From: Myxocyprinus asiaticus
Taxonomy: Eukaryota > Chordata > Actinopteri > Cypriniformes > Catostomidae
Assembly: GCF_019703515.2 (NCBI RefSeq)
Contig: NC_059362.1
Location: forward strand, 45,847,826 to 45,911,825
Length of the DNA stretch: 64,000 nt
Reading direction: 5' to 3'
The notes beneath the pieces were generated by a model. It made no database searches. It was not told where the DNA came from and saw only the letters and a program-made list of their open reading frames with translations. This document shows, piece by piece, positions 23,935-36,318 of the stretch. Position 1 is the stretch's first letter, and every line of letters starts with the position of its first letter. Both the position numbers and the translations under genes were made by a program.

Positions 23935-26777
23935 TTTTTACACAGAATATCAGAATCACATCCTTATTGATTTAATGATTTTTCAAAATCATAAATTATT
24001 ATTATTATTATTATTTAAGACGTAATTATCTAAATACGGTTTTCTTTAAAGACGGGAATATTGACATGTTTACTTTTATAATTATCATGAAGCATTTAAA
24101 TAATTTTCTGGTCCTTTATCTGAAAAGTAAATGAATAAAATAAGTTATTAAACCATCTATATTTAATTTAAGATTCACCGATTTCCCCCCTTAATATACA
24201 GTTTGTGTTACAATATGTATACTTATAAATATGTTTATAGAGGCCTATACGTTTTCTTTTTTTATTAATTTTTATTTTAATTTTTATTTTATAATTTTTT
24301 TAATTTCCTGAATACTGGAAACGTCAAATATACACTATACTACTTTTTTAGATTCATTCTGAGCTTAATTTATTTTCATATCTGTACTCTATTCCTGCAT
24401 AACCAGCCATGCATAAACACACTCATTATTTTTGCTTCATTATTTAAAAAAAAAAAAAAGAACAAAAAATAATTGTATTAAAAGGCAATAAATGCAATAA
24501 ACCTTGCACCACATTTTCACTTATAGGGTTCATTTTTATTACATTCCACATATCATTAAAGTCTATTTTCATATGCGTTTCTATCTGTATATGCCTTTAT
24601 ACAAGTATTTATCCTCATGTGATGAATATATTCGTGCTGAAACCACAAAGTCATCTGTTGTAGTAATTAAACCAGTTTTCCTCAGAATCACTCAAATGGA
24701 GCTCTGTGAAACATTGATTTACAGTAGAACTGAAATATTCATCCAGGTCACCGTTGCCCAAAAACATCATCCCTCATCAAAATAATTTTTGGACCTATTT
24801 GGTCATTGTGTGTAACCTTTATCCCTAATGTGTGTTTTAATCGTTAGTTGTGCATTTCTCATGGCTTCCTGAGCATTCCTGTAACTAAAAGACAATAGCA
24901 TCCACTACATTTTTGTAAGCCTAGTCAGTATACTCCCATGTGTGAACAGGATGAATAACAATATTGCACGTCACATTCCGTGTCTGTTGTGGTTAGAAAA
25001 AAGATTACACTTGCTAGAACCACTTGTGAGATTTGAAGCAATCTCTCCCTCTCCTCCTAATTGCTATGATAACATCATCTCCTGTGGGAATGACTTTATT
25101 TCTGGATATTTCTGGACCCCCCATCATGACCTGTTACTGTAGAAGCAGCTGTTGATGCATGCACACTTAGAAACATCTGTCTGTCAGCAGTGACAGGGCT
25201 CATCATGCTAGAAACATTAAAAATTAAAATATCATAATCGTTAAATACTATTCATGGGAAAGTTTGGAGACCTTGTGGAATTGCTTTTCCCCCAAATTCC
25301 CTCTGGCAGATGAAATCACTGTCTTGAGAATTCAGTGGCAATCCAGCCAGCTCCTTGTGGTTCATTTTAGGTCTTTGACATCCTCGGGAAACATTTGTTA
25401 CGGATTATTAATTGCATTTTTAAAGGCACCCTTGACAGAATGGAAATCCTTCAGTAACTATAATCCCATTAGTAAAATACTTGCCACACAGACTTGGACG
25501 AACTGCCTAAATACACCATTTTAGGTTGAGCTATTACTGAAGTTACCAGAACAAACTCATTTCTGTTCAGTTGATCATATTTCGTGCAATAATGCACTTT
25601 AAACAAAAGAAAAATAGAGGATATAGCATGAACTCATGTGCCTTTTGTAAAAGTGCACTTTTGTAAAACGTTTAAAACAAAAATATTAAGGGCACAAATG
25701 ATTATTAAAACTTTCTTTTATTAAATAAGTTCATTAAGTGTTATTATTCCACTAGAAGATCCAGTTAATAGTTGGCCTTTAGATGGTAAACAGGTGTTTT
25801 GCCTCATAGCTGTTACAATAACATGTATTTTTAGCAAGGCTGGAACACTGTATTGACACATTTAGAATGGATGAACATGTTCCCCATTCATTTCTATTAG
25901 GCTAATCAGCCGATAAACTGTTGACCGATATCACCACTGACGTCACACACGGAAGTGGTGGCAGAAAACATCCAAGTAAACTTTTCTTGGATTCTGTTGT
26001 TGAAAAATGATTTTGAGGGTTTCAGCTCTGGCTTCAAGCCATCAACAGAGCTGACTGGACTGAGGAAATCATTTCTGCTTTGCAGAACATTATCAGGCTA
26101 CAGGTGATTAACTCATATCATTATAATAATTGTATAGCTAAGAATATTTGTGCATTTGTGATGGGTTTGTGCCGTACTTTTGTTTAATCATCTTATCTGT
26201 CAAATCTAAAACAACAGTCTATCGGCTTTCTGCCACCACGTACTGCATGCTCTGAAATTTTTGTTTTTCACCTTATGCACCAGAGAAACTAGTGTGTAGC
26301 CATCTTGGAAATTTGGTCTTTGAACTTCCGGTCTAGGCTAGCGTTTTCTATCTAGATTTCAATGGTGTTGATGTCTAAGTGTAATTAGCCAGCCTATTGA
26401 AGTGGATTTACAGGTTATAGAGTTGCCAAAAGTTATCACAAGTAGTTTAAAGTGTTCAGGGGATGCCATAACGACGGAAGGCAGAGCAGAGAGATTTTAA
26501 AACAAGTTTCTTTAATATATTCACAAGATCTTACCTACTTAGCTTAATTTTTAAAAAGTACAAATAATTTCCCTTAGTGTCACGAACTTGCATGTAAAAC
26601 AATACGAGTTGTCATGTTTGAAATTTCATATCAACTAGACATTTTTAACACAAATTATTAACAAGTTGAAACCCTAAAAATATAAGCAGAATAATACCTT
26701 GTAACAATAAAACGCTTGTATCATGAAAAAGTGCTGTGTGTCATAGCTGGCTGAATGTGATCTGCCAGGTCTGTGAG
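23935..26777. other. Intergenic DNA with a candidate regulatory island
   Basis: 23935-24500 is AT-rich. About 24600-25530 is non-repetitive, with balanced composition, no useful frame, and clusters such as GCAGCTGTTGATGCATGC (E-box) and TTGCTATGATAACATCAT; it sits 3-4 kb upstream of hlx1 and is a candidate enhancer. 25850-26777 contains phrases common in fish dispersed repeats (GCTAATCAGCCGATAA, ACTTCCGGTCTAGGCTAGCG) but no bounded element. Confidence 0.3.
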
Positions 26778-27126
26778 CAGGGGCGCATTAATGCATGGGC
26801 TTCTATGGGCTGAAGCCCAGGGACCTACAACTCCCATGGGGCCCATCTCATGGCCATGGGGCCTATTTTCCCCTATCCGCAGGAGTAGTGAACCCATTTA
26901 AACACCTTAAGCAGGAGACGCGGTTGTTGACATTGTGACAGTGCGCAACCATTAAAGGCATCCGTAGTGCTTGTTCAATGCTCAGCAGTTCCCCCCACCA
27001 TCTGCAGATCACAACTACCACCCCCACCCCCACCCCACTCCACCCCACTCCACCGGTCAACAACTTGAAGGGGGCCTCTGTGGGCAACCGAGCCCAAGGG
27101 CCCAGAGGCACCTTAAAGCGCCCCTG
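26778..27126. mobile_element. 349-bp hAT MITE (CAGGGGCGC family)
   Basis: Ends CAGGGGCGCATTA and TAAAGCGCCCCTG are inverted. The flanks TCTGTGAG (26770-26777) and TCCGTGAG (27127-27134) form an 8-bp duplication with one mismatch. The interior has a (CCCCA)-like run near 27017-27050. No coding capacity. Confidence 0.8.
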
Positions 27127-27754
27127 TCCGTGAGTGTCTGAAAACAGTGAGAGAAAACACATCATGTAGGTGCTGTAGACTCACACCATCAACTCCTGGT
27201 GAAAAATACTATCTGTGCTCCCACAAGTAATCCATTTTGAAAGACTCTTCTCAATAGCTTCAATAAAAACAGGAAGTTCGGAAGAGCAGAGCGCTGAAAA
27301 GGGGTGGGCTGAATCAGAGATTATTTAGCAGAGACGGGCCACTTCTATTAAAATGAATGGGAGACATTGGAACGCCCAATGGCAGCCAACAGTCAACGGT
27401 TGAAGAAGGGATGTCCTGCCTTACTGGTAAAAGAGCCAGTTATCTTTTTGATTCAGACATCACTTGTCAATCAACTCGACAATGCGCATGCGCATTACCT
27501 ATACAAGCCGATAAAATTTTGTTTTTTTAGCGTTATCTGAGGTAAAGAAGCACAATTTATGATACCAGTGTTTTCAGATTTTACTGCTTTGTAAAGATTG
27601 TAATCTTGACCAACCGTTTAGGCGATTTTGGTCTTTTCCCATTCAAGTAGACAGGAGCTTCACTGTTATGACTGGGAAATGGCCTCCCGAGAGCGTTCCA
27701 AAGATGGCTGACAGATGGCCGAAGAAGGTGCATAGCAGATAAAGAACGGTCTAT
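27127..27754. other. Probable old dispersed repeat, no gene
   Basis: Sequence includes GGGAGACATTGGAACGCCCA and GCGCATGCGCATTACC, of a kind seen in fish repeats. Boundaries are not visible and there is no coding signal. Confidence 0.35.
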
Positions 27755-28523
27755 GGGACATTCTAAAACACTTAATGTGAAAAACGCTTAACGTGGCTTA
27801 ATGTACTAAAACAGTGATATTTGAAGACCAAATTCAGTATGCACCTTATTGACGATGCATTCTATATACAGAGAAGCACGTTAAGTGATTTCCTCCCATA
27901 CTGAATTTTGTCTTCAGATATCACTGTTTTAGTACATTAAGCCACGATGAGCATTTTCTTTATAATGGTTTTCTATGGGAGGAAATTGCTTAATGTGCAG
28001 CTTGGTGCGTTGCGTTCAGATTCTGGGCTCATTTGCTTCTCTGTATATAGTATGAATCATCAATAACGTGCATACTGAATTTGGTCTTCAAATATCACTG
28101 TTTTGCTACACACTCTCATGGAGAAATCGTAAAGATTCATACGACTTTTCTACATTTGGCTAATTCGTATGATATTGTATGACTTTCACTACAGCCAATG
28201 ACGTCATTGGACATCGTTTCCATCTAATACACGATAATTACTTGCTTCTGTCACACACAACAATTTCCTATCATGTTTGCACACTCTACTGACCGGTTAG
28301 GTTTAGATAAGGGGTTTGGGTAAGGGCATAATATTAATAAGCATGTCCTTAAGGCCTCGTGTGCGAAACTCACGCTTACTTCCACGTTAGGCATCCGGGC
28401 ATTTGCACGTGATGAAATCGTACAAAATCATACGAAATAGCCAACTTGTAAAATATGTACGAATTTTCATGAGACTGTATACTAAGCCACGTTAAGCATT
28501 TTTCACGCGTTTTAGAATGTCCC
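27755..28523. mobile_element. Foldback DNA element with 8-bp target duplication
   Basis: Inverted ends GGGACATTCTAAAA and TTTTAGAATGTCCC are flanked by a perfect duplication CGGTCTAT at 27747-27754 and 28524-28531. Long subterminal arms carry CGCTTAACGTGGCTTA and its inverse, and blocks around TCACTGTTTTAGTACATTAA repeat in both directions inside. A copy of the TACGA dispersed repeat (about 28115-28490) sits within it. Confidence 0.8.
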
Positions 28524-28848
28524 CGGTCTATGGCTAGCCTCATGAAAATCCCTCTGTGTTTAGCTACACAGGTTTAGCTCTTTCTCCATTTGTGTTTAAA
28601 GGAATCCAGACGCCCTAATTACTCTTCTTTGCCCATATACAGAGGGTTAAATCAAATGCTCAACACTGAATAACACAGAGACTAATGGAAACGCGGAAAG
28701 GTTATCATAACAAACCATTACAGCCTCTAACTCCCTGTACTGGCAGAGATCCAGCTCAAGCGTAATGGCACACCAGTGACAGAGAGAAGATTCACCCCCT
28801 CACCAAAGAGCTCCTGCTGTCCCGATTAGGCCGTTTAATGGTCTGCAG

Positions 28849-29050
28849 CAGGGCTGTAACCACCATAGATATTGAGGGGGATATGCCCCCCCCCCCCCCC
28901 CCCAACAGGGAGCAGTCAGATTTCTATCACATTGTAACCCCCCCAATGTTCAAGACAAATCTACGCCCTTGCCCCCAATATTCAGAATAGTGGTACTGAT
29001 ATGGGGTTTTTCCATGTTGAATATTAAATTAATATATGGTTACATCCTTG
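28849..29050. mobile_element. 202-bp hAT MITE with chimeric interior
   Basis: Inverted ends CAGGGCTGTAACCA and TGGTTACATCCTTG are flanked by a perfect 8-bp duplication GTCTGCAG at 28841-28848 and 29051-29058. Inside, at about 28928-28972, lies the entire right end of the other MITE family (CCCAATGTTCAAG to CTACGCCCTTG), next to an uninterrupted C-run at 28887-28903. Confidence 0.85.
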
Positions 29051-29058
29051 GTCTGCAG

Positions 29059-30502
29059 TGATCGTTTGTGCACTAGTTTACTAAAAGCATCACTCTTGAA
29101 GGAAGCCAGATCCTTCTGGAATATCAGCTTATGTTCTGACGTGACTTACAGTAATTAATTGCTGCAATAATGCAACATTTAGATGAAGGTACGTGTACAA
29201 AATAATTACATCTAAAAAAATAACGATAATGTTAATTACAGTGTCCAGATACCTGAGGAAAGTATGGGTTGATAAATTCAGCATGAAAATGAGCACTTAA
29301 GTGACTTTTTACAGTCATCTGCGCTGGCAATCACTTCCATCGTATGTACATTAAGCCTATATTATTTATTAGATTTTCCTGAATTAAGCAGGAATAATCT
29401 AAAAATGTTAAACTTAATAATTCTAAAAACCCTGCATTATAGTGGTCTTCAAGACACTGTAAAATAAAAGATTTTATTGTTAAAATGTAAAATGCATTCA
29501 ACCATTTCTATTTCATTAAAAAATAAATAGGCCTAAATAAAGTGTAATGGCATTATTGTAATGATTAATGATTATTTTAAAGACCCTAATGCTCCTGAAG
29601 CTACATTCAGAATGAAGGATAATAATAACCAAGCTGAACTTCCTTTTCCGTGTTATTGAATCACTCATGCTCACAATAAAATTACAAGTTTATAATGTAT
29701 CCACATAACTGAGTTCCTTTTCCTTTTTAATAAAAGTACAAGCACATATGTTAAAGTTTTTTGTTGTATTAATTAATGAAATATCTCTATTCAAATGTAA
29801 TGATGATGCTGCACTCTAGTGCTCACTTAAAGCATGACATCCTGTGTCAGGAATTGGGAATAATGATTATAGTTTTTGAATGATGGCTTTTAAGACAAAC
29901 CCATTAGGTTCAAATATCATTTTTGGCTCTATATAATTAACTATATTGCTTATCAGCTGCCTGCTAGAAGTCTGTCTTATTTTAATTGGCCTAGAATGCA
30001 TAATTGAAACTGTCCATATTGTGACCTCTGTCTCATTTCCCAGTGCAAGTGTGTCTGGGGAGCCACTCAGAGTAGAATCCAAACACATTTGGCAGAAAAA
30101 ACCCATATTTCATCACTGTTTACTGCACACTCATTCCTGCAATCCCCAACGCGACAAGAGCCTGCTTCTGCTCTGAGACTCTGATGTCATTGTAAGGCAG
30201 AAAAATGTGAGTTTTGGAGTCAATGTGAACATCAATATTAGAAACAAATGAATCAAGAATTCATTCAGTTTCTGAAAAGCAAGCAGACAGATTTTACATC
30301 AGCCACATTCAGGGTTTATTTCACATTAATTTGTACTGCTATATCAAGTATCACTATTTCTGTTACGCATACTGAGCCGTATGTAGAGATCAGAATATCA
30401 TAGAAATGCCAGAGCCGGAAAATTACATCCCAGCAACTTCAAAGCAACACACTAAAAAACATTCAGAACACCTCAGTAACTGTATAGCAACACTCTGGCA
30501 AC
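29059..30502. other. Intergenic DNA, partly non-repetitive
   Basis: About 29860-30190 stands out as balanced, non-repetitive sequence (CTATATTGCTTATCAGCTGC, CATTTGGCAGAAAAAACCCA) and is a candidate conserved non-coding element; the rest is AT-rich. Open frames on both strands of that island are overlapping mirror frames without domains, so no gene is called. Confidence 0.3.
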
Positions 30503-30660
30503 CAGGGGCGTAGATTCCGGTGGGGATTGGGGAGGTAACTCCCCATAATAATAAAAAAAGCTAGTACAACCCGCCCATTATTTATACCATGATTAATGGA
30601 AATATGGGTAAATGCTTCATGCTGCAACCCCCCAGTGTTGAAGATAAATCAATGCCCTTG
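30503..30660. mobile_element. hAT MITE (CAGGGGCGTAGATT family), copy 2
   Basis: Starts CAGGGGCGTAGATTCC and ends in TCAATGCCCTTG. The flanks CTGGCAAC (30495-30502) and CTGACAAC (30661-30668) form an 8-bp duplication with one mismatch. It is more diverged than the copy at 5630. Confidence 0.85.
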
Positions 30661-31025
30661 CTGACAACCAAAGAGAACACACTCTCGTTTAAAAATGCAA
30701 GCAACGACACGAAAGCCAAAAAATTACAAAAAGGGCACAACATTTTTTTTTGCATTCAAAAAAGTGCTTAAAGGGATAGTTCACCCAAAAATGAACATTC
30801 AGTCATTGTTCAACCACTCCTGTGTTGGTAGAACCCTATATGAAATAAAAAAATGTTTATTTTGCATAAAGGAATTTAAGGCATATTTGTTTACACTTAA
30901 AACTGTAATAATTAAATTATTTGCATTATTGCAATGAAAATGATTTTTTTCTTCTTCTCTTTGCTTAATTGACCAAAAAAATCTTAATATTTTAAAAACA
31001 GGCTTCATTTTCTTAATGCTAAATA

Positions 31026-31027
31026 TA

Positions 31028-31073
<46 letters not shown>
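31026..31073. repeat. Compound (GT)n(AT)n(AC)n microsatellite
   Basis: Self-complementary GT-AT-AC run directly abutting the left end of the next Tc1 element. Frames reading through it (VYIYIYI) are artefacts. Confidence 0.9.
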
Positions 31074-32672
31074 GTGCATCCGGAAAGTATTCACAGCGCT
31101 TCACTTTTTCCACATTTTGTTATGTTACAGCCTTATTCCAAAATGGATTAAATTCATTATTTTCCTCAAAATTCTACCAACAATACTCCATAATGACAAT
31201 GTGAAAGAAGTTTGTTTGAAATCTTTGCAAATGTATTAAAAATAAAAAAAACAAAAAACAGCCTTTGCTCAATACTTTGTTGAAGCACCTTTGGCACCAA
31301 TTACAGCCTCAAGTCTTTTTGATTATGATGCTACCAGCTTGGCACACCTATTTTTGGGCAGTTTCTCCCATTCTTCTTTGCAGGACCTCTCAAGCTCCAT
31401 CAGGTTGGATGGGGAGCGTCAGTGCACAGTCATTTTCAGATCTCTCCAGAGATGTTCAATCGGGTTCAAGTCTGGGCTCTGGCTGGATCACTCAAGGACA
31501 TTCACAGAGTTGTCCCAGAGCCACTCCTTTGTTATCTTGGCTGTGTGCTTAGGGTCGTTGTCCTGTTGGAAGATGAACCTTCACCCCAATCTGAGGTCCA
31601 GAGCGCTCTGGAGCAGGTTTTCATCAAGGATGTCTCTGTACATTGCTGCATTCATCTTTCCCTCGATCCTGACTAGTCTCCCAGTTCCTGCCGCTGAAAA
31701 ACATCCCCACAGCGTGATGCTGCCACCACCATGCTTCACTGTAGGGATGGTATTAGCCAGGTGATGAGCGGTGCCTGGTTTCCTCCAGACATGACGCTTT
31801 CCATTCAGGCCAAAGAGTTCAATCTTTGTTTCTCATGGTCTGAGAGTCCTTCAGGTGCCTTTTGGCAAACTCCAGGCGGGCTGTCATGTGCCTTTTACTG
31901 AGGAGTGGCTTCCGTCTGGCCACTCTACCATACAGGCCTGATTGGTGGAGTGCTGCAGAGATGGTTGTTCTTCTGGAAGGTTCTCCTCTCTCCACAGAGA
32001 AATGCTGGAGCTCTGTCAGAGTGACCATCGGGTTCTTGGTCACCTCCCTGACTAAGGCCCTTCTCCCCCGATCGCTCAGTCTGGCCGGGCGGCCAGCTCT
32101 AGGAAGGTCCTGGTGGTTCCAATCTTCTTCCATTTATGGATGATGGAGGCCACTGTGCTTATTGGGACCTTCAATGCTGCAGACATTTTTCTGTACCCTT
32201 CCCCAGATCTGTGCCTCGATACAATCCTGTCTCAGAGGTCTACAGACAATTCCTTGGACTTCATGGCTTGGTTTGTGCTCTGACATGCACTGTTAACTGT
32301 GGGACCTTATATAGACAGGTGTGTGCCTTTCCAAATCTTGTCCAATCAACTGAATTTACCACAGGTGGACTCCAGTCAAGTTGTAGAAACATCTCAAGGA
32401 TGATCAGTGGAAACAGGATGCACCTGAGCTCAATTTTGAGTGTCATGGCAAAGGCTGTGAATACTTATGTACGTGTGATTGTTTTTTAATCTTTTTTTTA
32501 TTTTTAATAAATTTGCAAAGATTTCAAACAAACTTCTTTCACGTTGTCATTATGGGGTATTGTTTGTAGAATTTTGAGGAAAATAATGAATTTAACCCAT
32601 TTTGGAATAAGGCTGTAACATAACAAAATGTGGAAAAAGTGAAGCGCTGTGAATACTTTCCGGATGCTTTGT
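31074..32672 (-). mobile_element. Defective Tc1-like element (family 2, GTGCATCCGGAAAG ends)
   Basis: Left terminal repeat starts CAGTGCATCCGGAAAGTATT and continues about 150 bp; the right end carries its inverse (AATACTTTCCGGATGCTTTG). Inner blocks (CCTTATTCCAAAATGGATTA and TTGGAATAAGGCTG) match. A decayed transposase lies on the minus strand between them. TA-rich flanks fit Tc1 targeting. Confidence 0.9.
31265..32265 (-). pseudogene. Tc1-like transposase relic (family 2)
   Basis: Reading leftward, the N-terminal motif SKELSVDL, the helix-turn-helix block (KVPISTVASII), the GRPARLSD linker and the LLSKRHMTARLEFAKRH region are recognisable (about 32265-31819), followed by fragments of the catalytic domain down to 31265. 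There are several stops and frameshifts, including a stop a few codons into the N-terminus, so no active enzyme is made. Confidence 0.85.
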
Positions 32673-32679
32673 ACATATA

Positions 32680-33207
32680 CACTACCTGTCAAAAGTTTTG
32701 AAACATTCTTTATTATAATTTTTTTTTCACATTTTAGAATAATAGTAAAGTCATCAAAACTATGGAAGAACATAAATGGAACTATGGGAATTATGTTGTG
32801 ACTAAACAAAATCCAAAATAAATCAAAACTGTGTTATATTTTAGCATCTTCAAAGTAGTCACCCTTTGTCTAGAATTTACAGTCATGTACTCTTGACATT
32901 TTCTCAGCCAACTTCTTGAGGTATCACCCTGGGATGCTTTTTAAACAGTATTGAAGGAGTTCCCATCTATGTTGGGCACTTATTGGCTGCTTTTCTTTAT
33001 TATTCAGTCCAAGTCATCAATTTCAAAAACATTTTTTTTTCATTAAATTTTAGTTTTCTAATGAAATAAATTAATATGGTGGCACAATTATATTTTTGTC
33101 TACAAAACTAATTTCAAACATTTAAGCAAACGCCTTCAGATCAAAAGATTTTAAGATCATGAGAAACATTTCAGTCAAGTGTTACAAAAATTTTGACCGG
33201 TAGTCTA
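32680..33207. mobile_element. Internally deleted Tc1-type MITE (ACTACCTGTCAAAAG ends)
   Basis: Left end ACTACCTGTCAAAAGTTTTG and right end AAAATTTTGACCGGTAGT are inverted. The interior keeps only short pieces of a former transposase 3' region (around 32850-32990). It lies immediately beside the previous Tc1 element, separated by TATA. Confidence 0.8.
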
Positions 33208-34354
33208 TGTATGTGTATATATATATACTATTATTATTATTTTTTTTAATTTTTTTTTTTATTATTATTATTTTGTTTTTATTTTATTTATTTTTTTGGA
33301 GTGAAAAATGACAACAAATAAAGACTTTTTTTTTTTTTTTATAGTTTTTACAGAAAAAAATATTTTGCATGAAGAAAATTAAGCCTATTTTCAGGAAGAC
33401 TTATTTCCATGACAATTAAGCACATTTCCCCCAAATTCTTACTACTGTAATTAAATTATAAAGTTAAGAAAATCATCCTGTCTTGACACAATAATGTTTT
33501 TAATTAAAATCAGCATAAATTAATTTCAACATAAATACAACCATGATGTATACTTACAATTGTACTTTACAATGTAAATAATATATTATTATTATTATTA
33601 TTATTATTATGCATTATTATTTGCATTACAGTAATGAGAATGAGATAGTTGTTGTTTGCTTTATTGACCCAAAAAATCTTTAACCCTCATATTGTGTGTA
33701 AAATAGTATAAACTGAACGATTAACTGTGTATTTCATCCGGTTGCTGTTAAATTCCAGGACTTTGATCACACAGGGCATTTGAACACACTACATGTTTTT
33801 TAGATCTTTTCATAAAGTTTTATTGGTTGTATTTCACTTTATTACACCTGTTGTGCTCCCGGTCTAAAGTGACCGGCCATTGGAAATGAATGGATTAGAC
33901 TACAAACTACAGAAATATTAAGTGTTCAGGAACATCCCAATCCTTGAGATGAGCACATGTATGGATGTGTGGATTTGCACACACGAAGTCCTCAGACACG
34001 TGCACGCACACACATCAGTCTTCTGTTGTGTGTGAGCTATAGGAGACAGGTCAAGTGTCAGGTTAGGAGATGGCTATGTTTGAAATAGAGCACAACAGTG
34101 ACCATCAACTTTTTCAGCCGTCTTGGTCCCGGAAGTATTTTTCCCGTTCATTTTTTCCATTGGGATTTCATAAAATCCTTTATAAAAGAGTTGTAAGTCA
34201 GAAACCAAACCAACCAGCTCCGACGTGAATCACAAGATAAAAAACCATTTGAAAATCAGACAAAAAGACAAAGATACAAGACTGTGTACTTAACGTCTTT
34301 AATGACGGAATGAACTACAATCCCATGAAGCATTGCGAATGACGTAATCAAATT
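33208..34354. other. AT-rich intergenic DNA with simple repeats
   Basis: T- and TTA-rich runs at 33225-33345 and an (ATT)n run at 33583-33611. No gene or bounded element is seen. Confidence 0.5.
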
Positions 34355-34979
34355 AAAGGAATATTCCAGGTTCAATACAAGTTAAGCTCAGTTGACAACA
34401 TTTGTGGCATTATATTGATTACCACAGAAATTAATTTCAACTTGTTCCTCTTCTTTAACAAAAAGCACAAATGTGTGTTCCAGTGAGACACTTACAATGG
34501 AAGTCAATGGGGTCAATAATCTGTAAACATTAAAATACTCACTGTTTCAATAGTATAGACACAAGACGTAAACAATATGTGTGTTAACATGATTTTACTG
34601 TGATAAAATCACATATAAACATTTTCTGTGTAAAGTTATATCCAATTTTATAACTTCGTTACCATGACGATGTAATGTCAACAAACTCTAAAACCTTAAA
34701 ACGACCGTAAAAATGACAATTTAAACAACTTTACAGCTCAAATAACAAGCACATTTTAACAGAAGAATTAATGTAAGTACTTTTATAAAACTATAAGCTT
34801 CTAATTTCTGCCTTTAAACCCTCCAAAAATTGGCCCCATTGACTTCCATTGTAAGTGTTTCACTGGAACCTCAATTTTTGCTTTTTTTAAAGAAAAGGAG
34901 GGACGAGTCGAAATTAATTCAACATTATGCCACAAATGCTGTCGATTGAGCTTAACTTGAACCCAGAACGTTCCTTTAA
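34355..34979. mobile_element. Foldback MITE (AAAGGAATATTCC family), copy 2
   Basis: The left arm runs from AAAGGAATATTCCAGGTTCA to about 34510 and pairs with the right arm from about 34830 (GACTTCCATTGTAAGTGTTT) to GAACGTTCCTTT. Arms of about 150 bp are imperfect inverted repeats (for example CACTTACAATGGAAGTCAAT against ATTGACTTCCATTGTAAGTG). No coding capacity. Confidence 0.8.
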
Positions 34980-35192
34980 AGACGATGGAAAACTATAAAA
35001 CTATTGATTTAAAATTGTTGATTATATGTATAGGACCAATATATTTACATTTTATTCAGGGTTTCCATGCTCCTTGAAATGACTAAAGTAGGGCTGAATG
35101 ATTAATCGAAATAAAATTGAAATCGCAATATGACCTAGTTCAGTGATTCCCAACCGAAGGTACTGAAAATACATTTATTTTGCTTTGTTTAA

Positions 35193-36318
35193 CCCTTTAA
35201 CCTCGTAAACTCTGTGGACCCACCGTCGGGTCCAAAAGGTGGCGCTATATCGTGAAAAAAGTTTACGCTTAAAATGTTCGAGTCCCTGTATACATAACAC
35301 ACAGGCATTCGTGGTATCGTTTGAAAGCTTAGAATCTGTATTTTTCATAGATAACCATCACTTCTGCATTTATGTTACTTAAAATAACAAAATAAGGCCT
35401 TAAAACATCCGCATCACAAATAAGCACCACCTAGTGGTTATGTGGTATAAATATTAATATGAAGATAAAAGTCTTTAGAATAGCACTTAAATAGACAAGT
35501 CATATATCAAATGAAAGCTCCCATTCTCAGGAACATGACTGTACAGTTTATTTTGATGCACTATATGATATTTATAAGACATCAAATACAAACTTCTCTT
35601 TTATGCTCCGATAACTGCTGCTGTAAGCCCCAAATAGCTAAAAACTTTATATCTGCTTTCACCATAGGGAGTTTTCTAAAACAAATGAGCCATTGTTTAC
35701 TTGTCTGTGAGCTTGCTTGTTTGAATAATCCAATGTTATATCTTAGATGTCCAGAACAAAATATGCAGTCCCGCAGGAAAAGCATGCTAAACAAATCATT
35801 ATAAATATATGTTATCGACTATTCATGATAATGAATATTATATCATAATAATATTCATGATATACAACATCGCAAAGGGGAGGATCTCAGCTTTCTAATT
35901 ACATCTAGATTGAGCTTCTAGTCCACTCAGAGGCCGAAATATTAAATGAAACAATGAGGGTGGTGCATGAACTGAAAATTAGACTGAATGTCTATGGACG
36001 AGCACATCTGTGAGGGCTAAAATGCGTTAGAGCGCCACCTTCATTTCAGATCTGTATATCGTGATGGAAGGTGATAGAGGAAAAAATATTTTTTTCTAGT
36101 CCTGCCATCTAGTGGAATCAAATAAAACTATTTGGAGGGAGATGCGGTGAACAGAACCAAAATTACATGCTTACAAATTCAGTTCTATTCATCATAAAAT
36201 TGTAAACATATACAATATTATTTATGATTTTTTACTGGTATGTGTAAATGGTGAGCTTTTAAATTTGAGTGTGAAAAATTGCTGGCGGCACCCCAAAAAT
36301 GCACCAGAGTTTAAGGGG
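35193..36318. mobile_element. TTAA-flanked piggyBac-like element, second family
   Basis: Bounded by TTAA at 35189-35192 and 36319-36322. Left end CCCTTTAACCTCGTAAACTC, right end GAGTTTAAGGGG, inverted and related to the element at 6406 only at the termini. It is 1.13 kb with no transposase. A rearranged relative covers about 45840-46420. Confidence 0.6.

Noticed and set aside
29867..30176. Small genes on both strands
   Set aside because: Overlapping mirror frames, no domain, no splice or start evidence; retained only as a possible conserved non-coding island.
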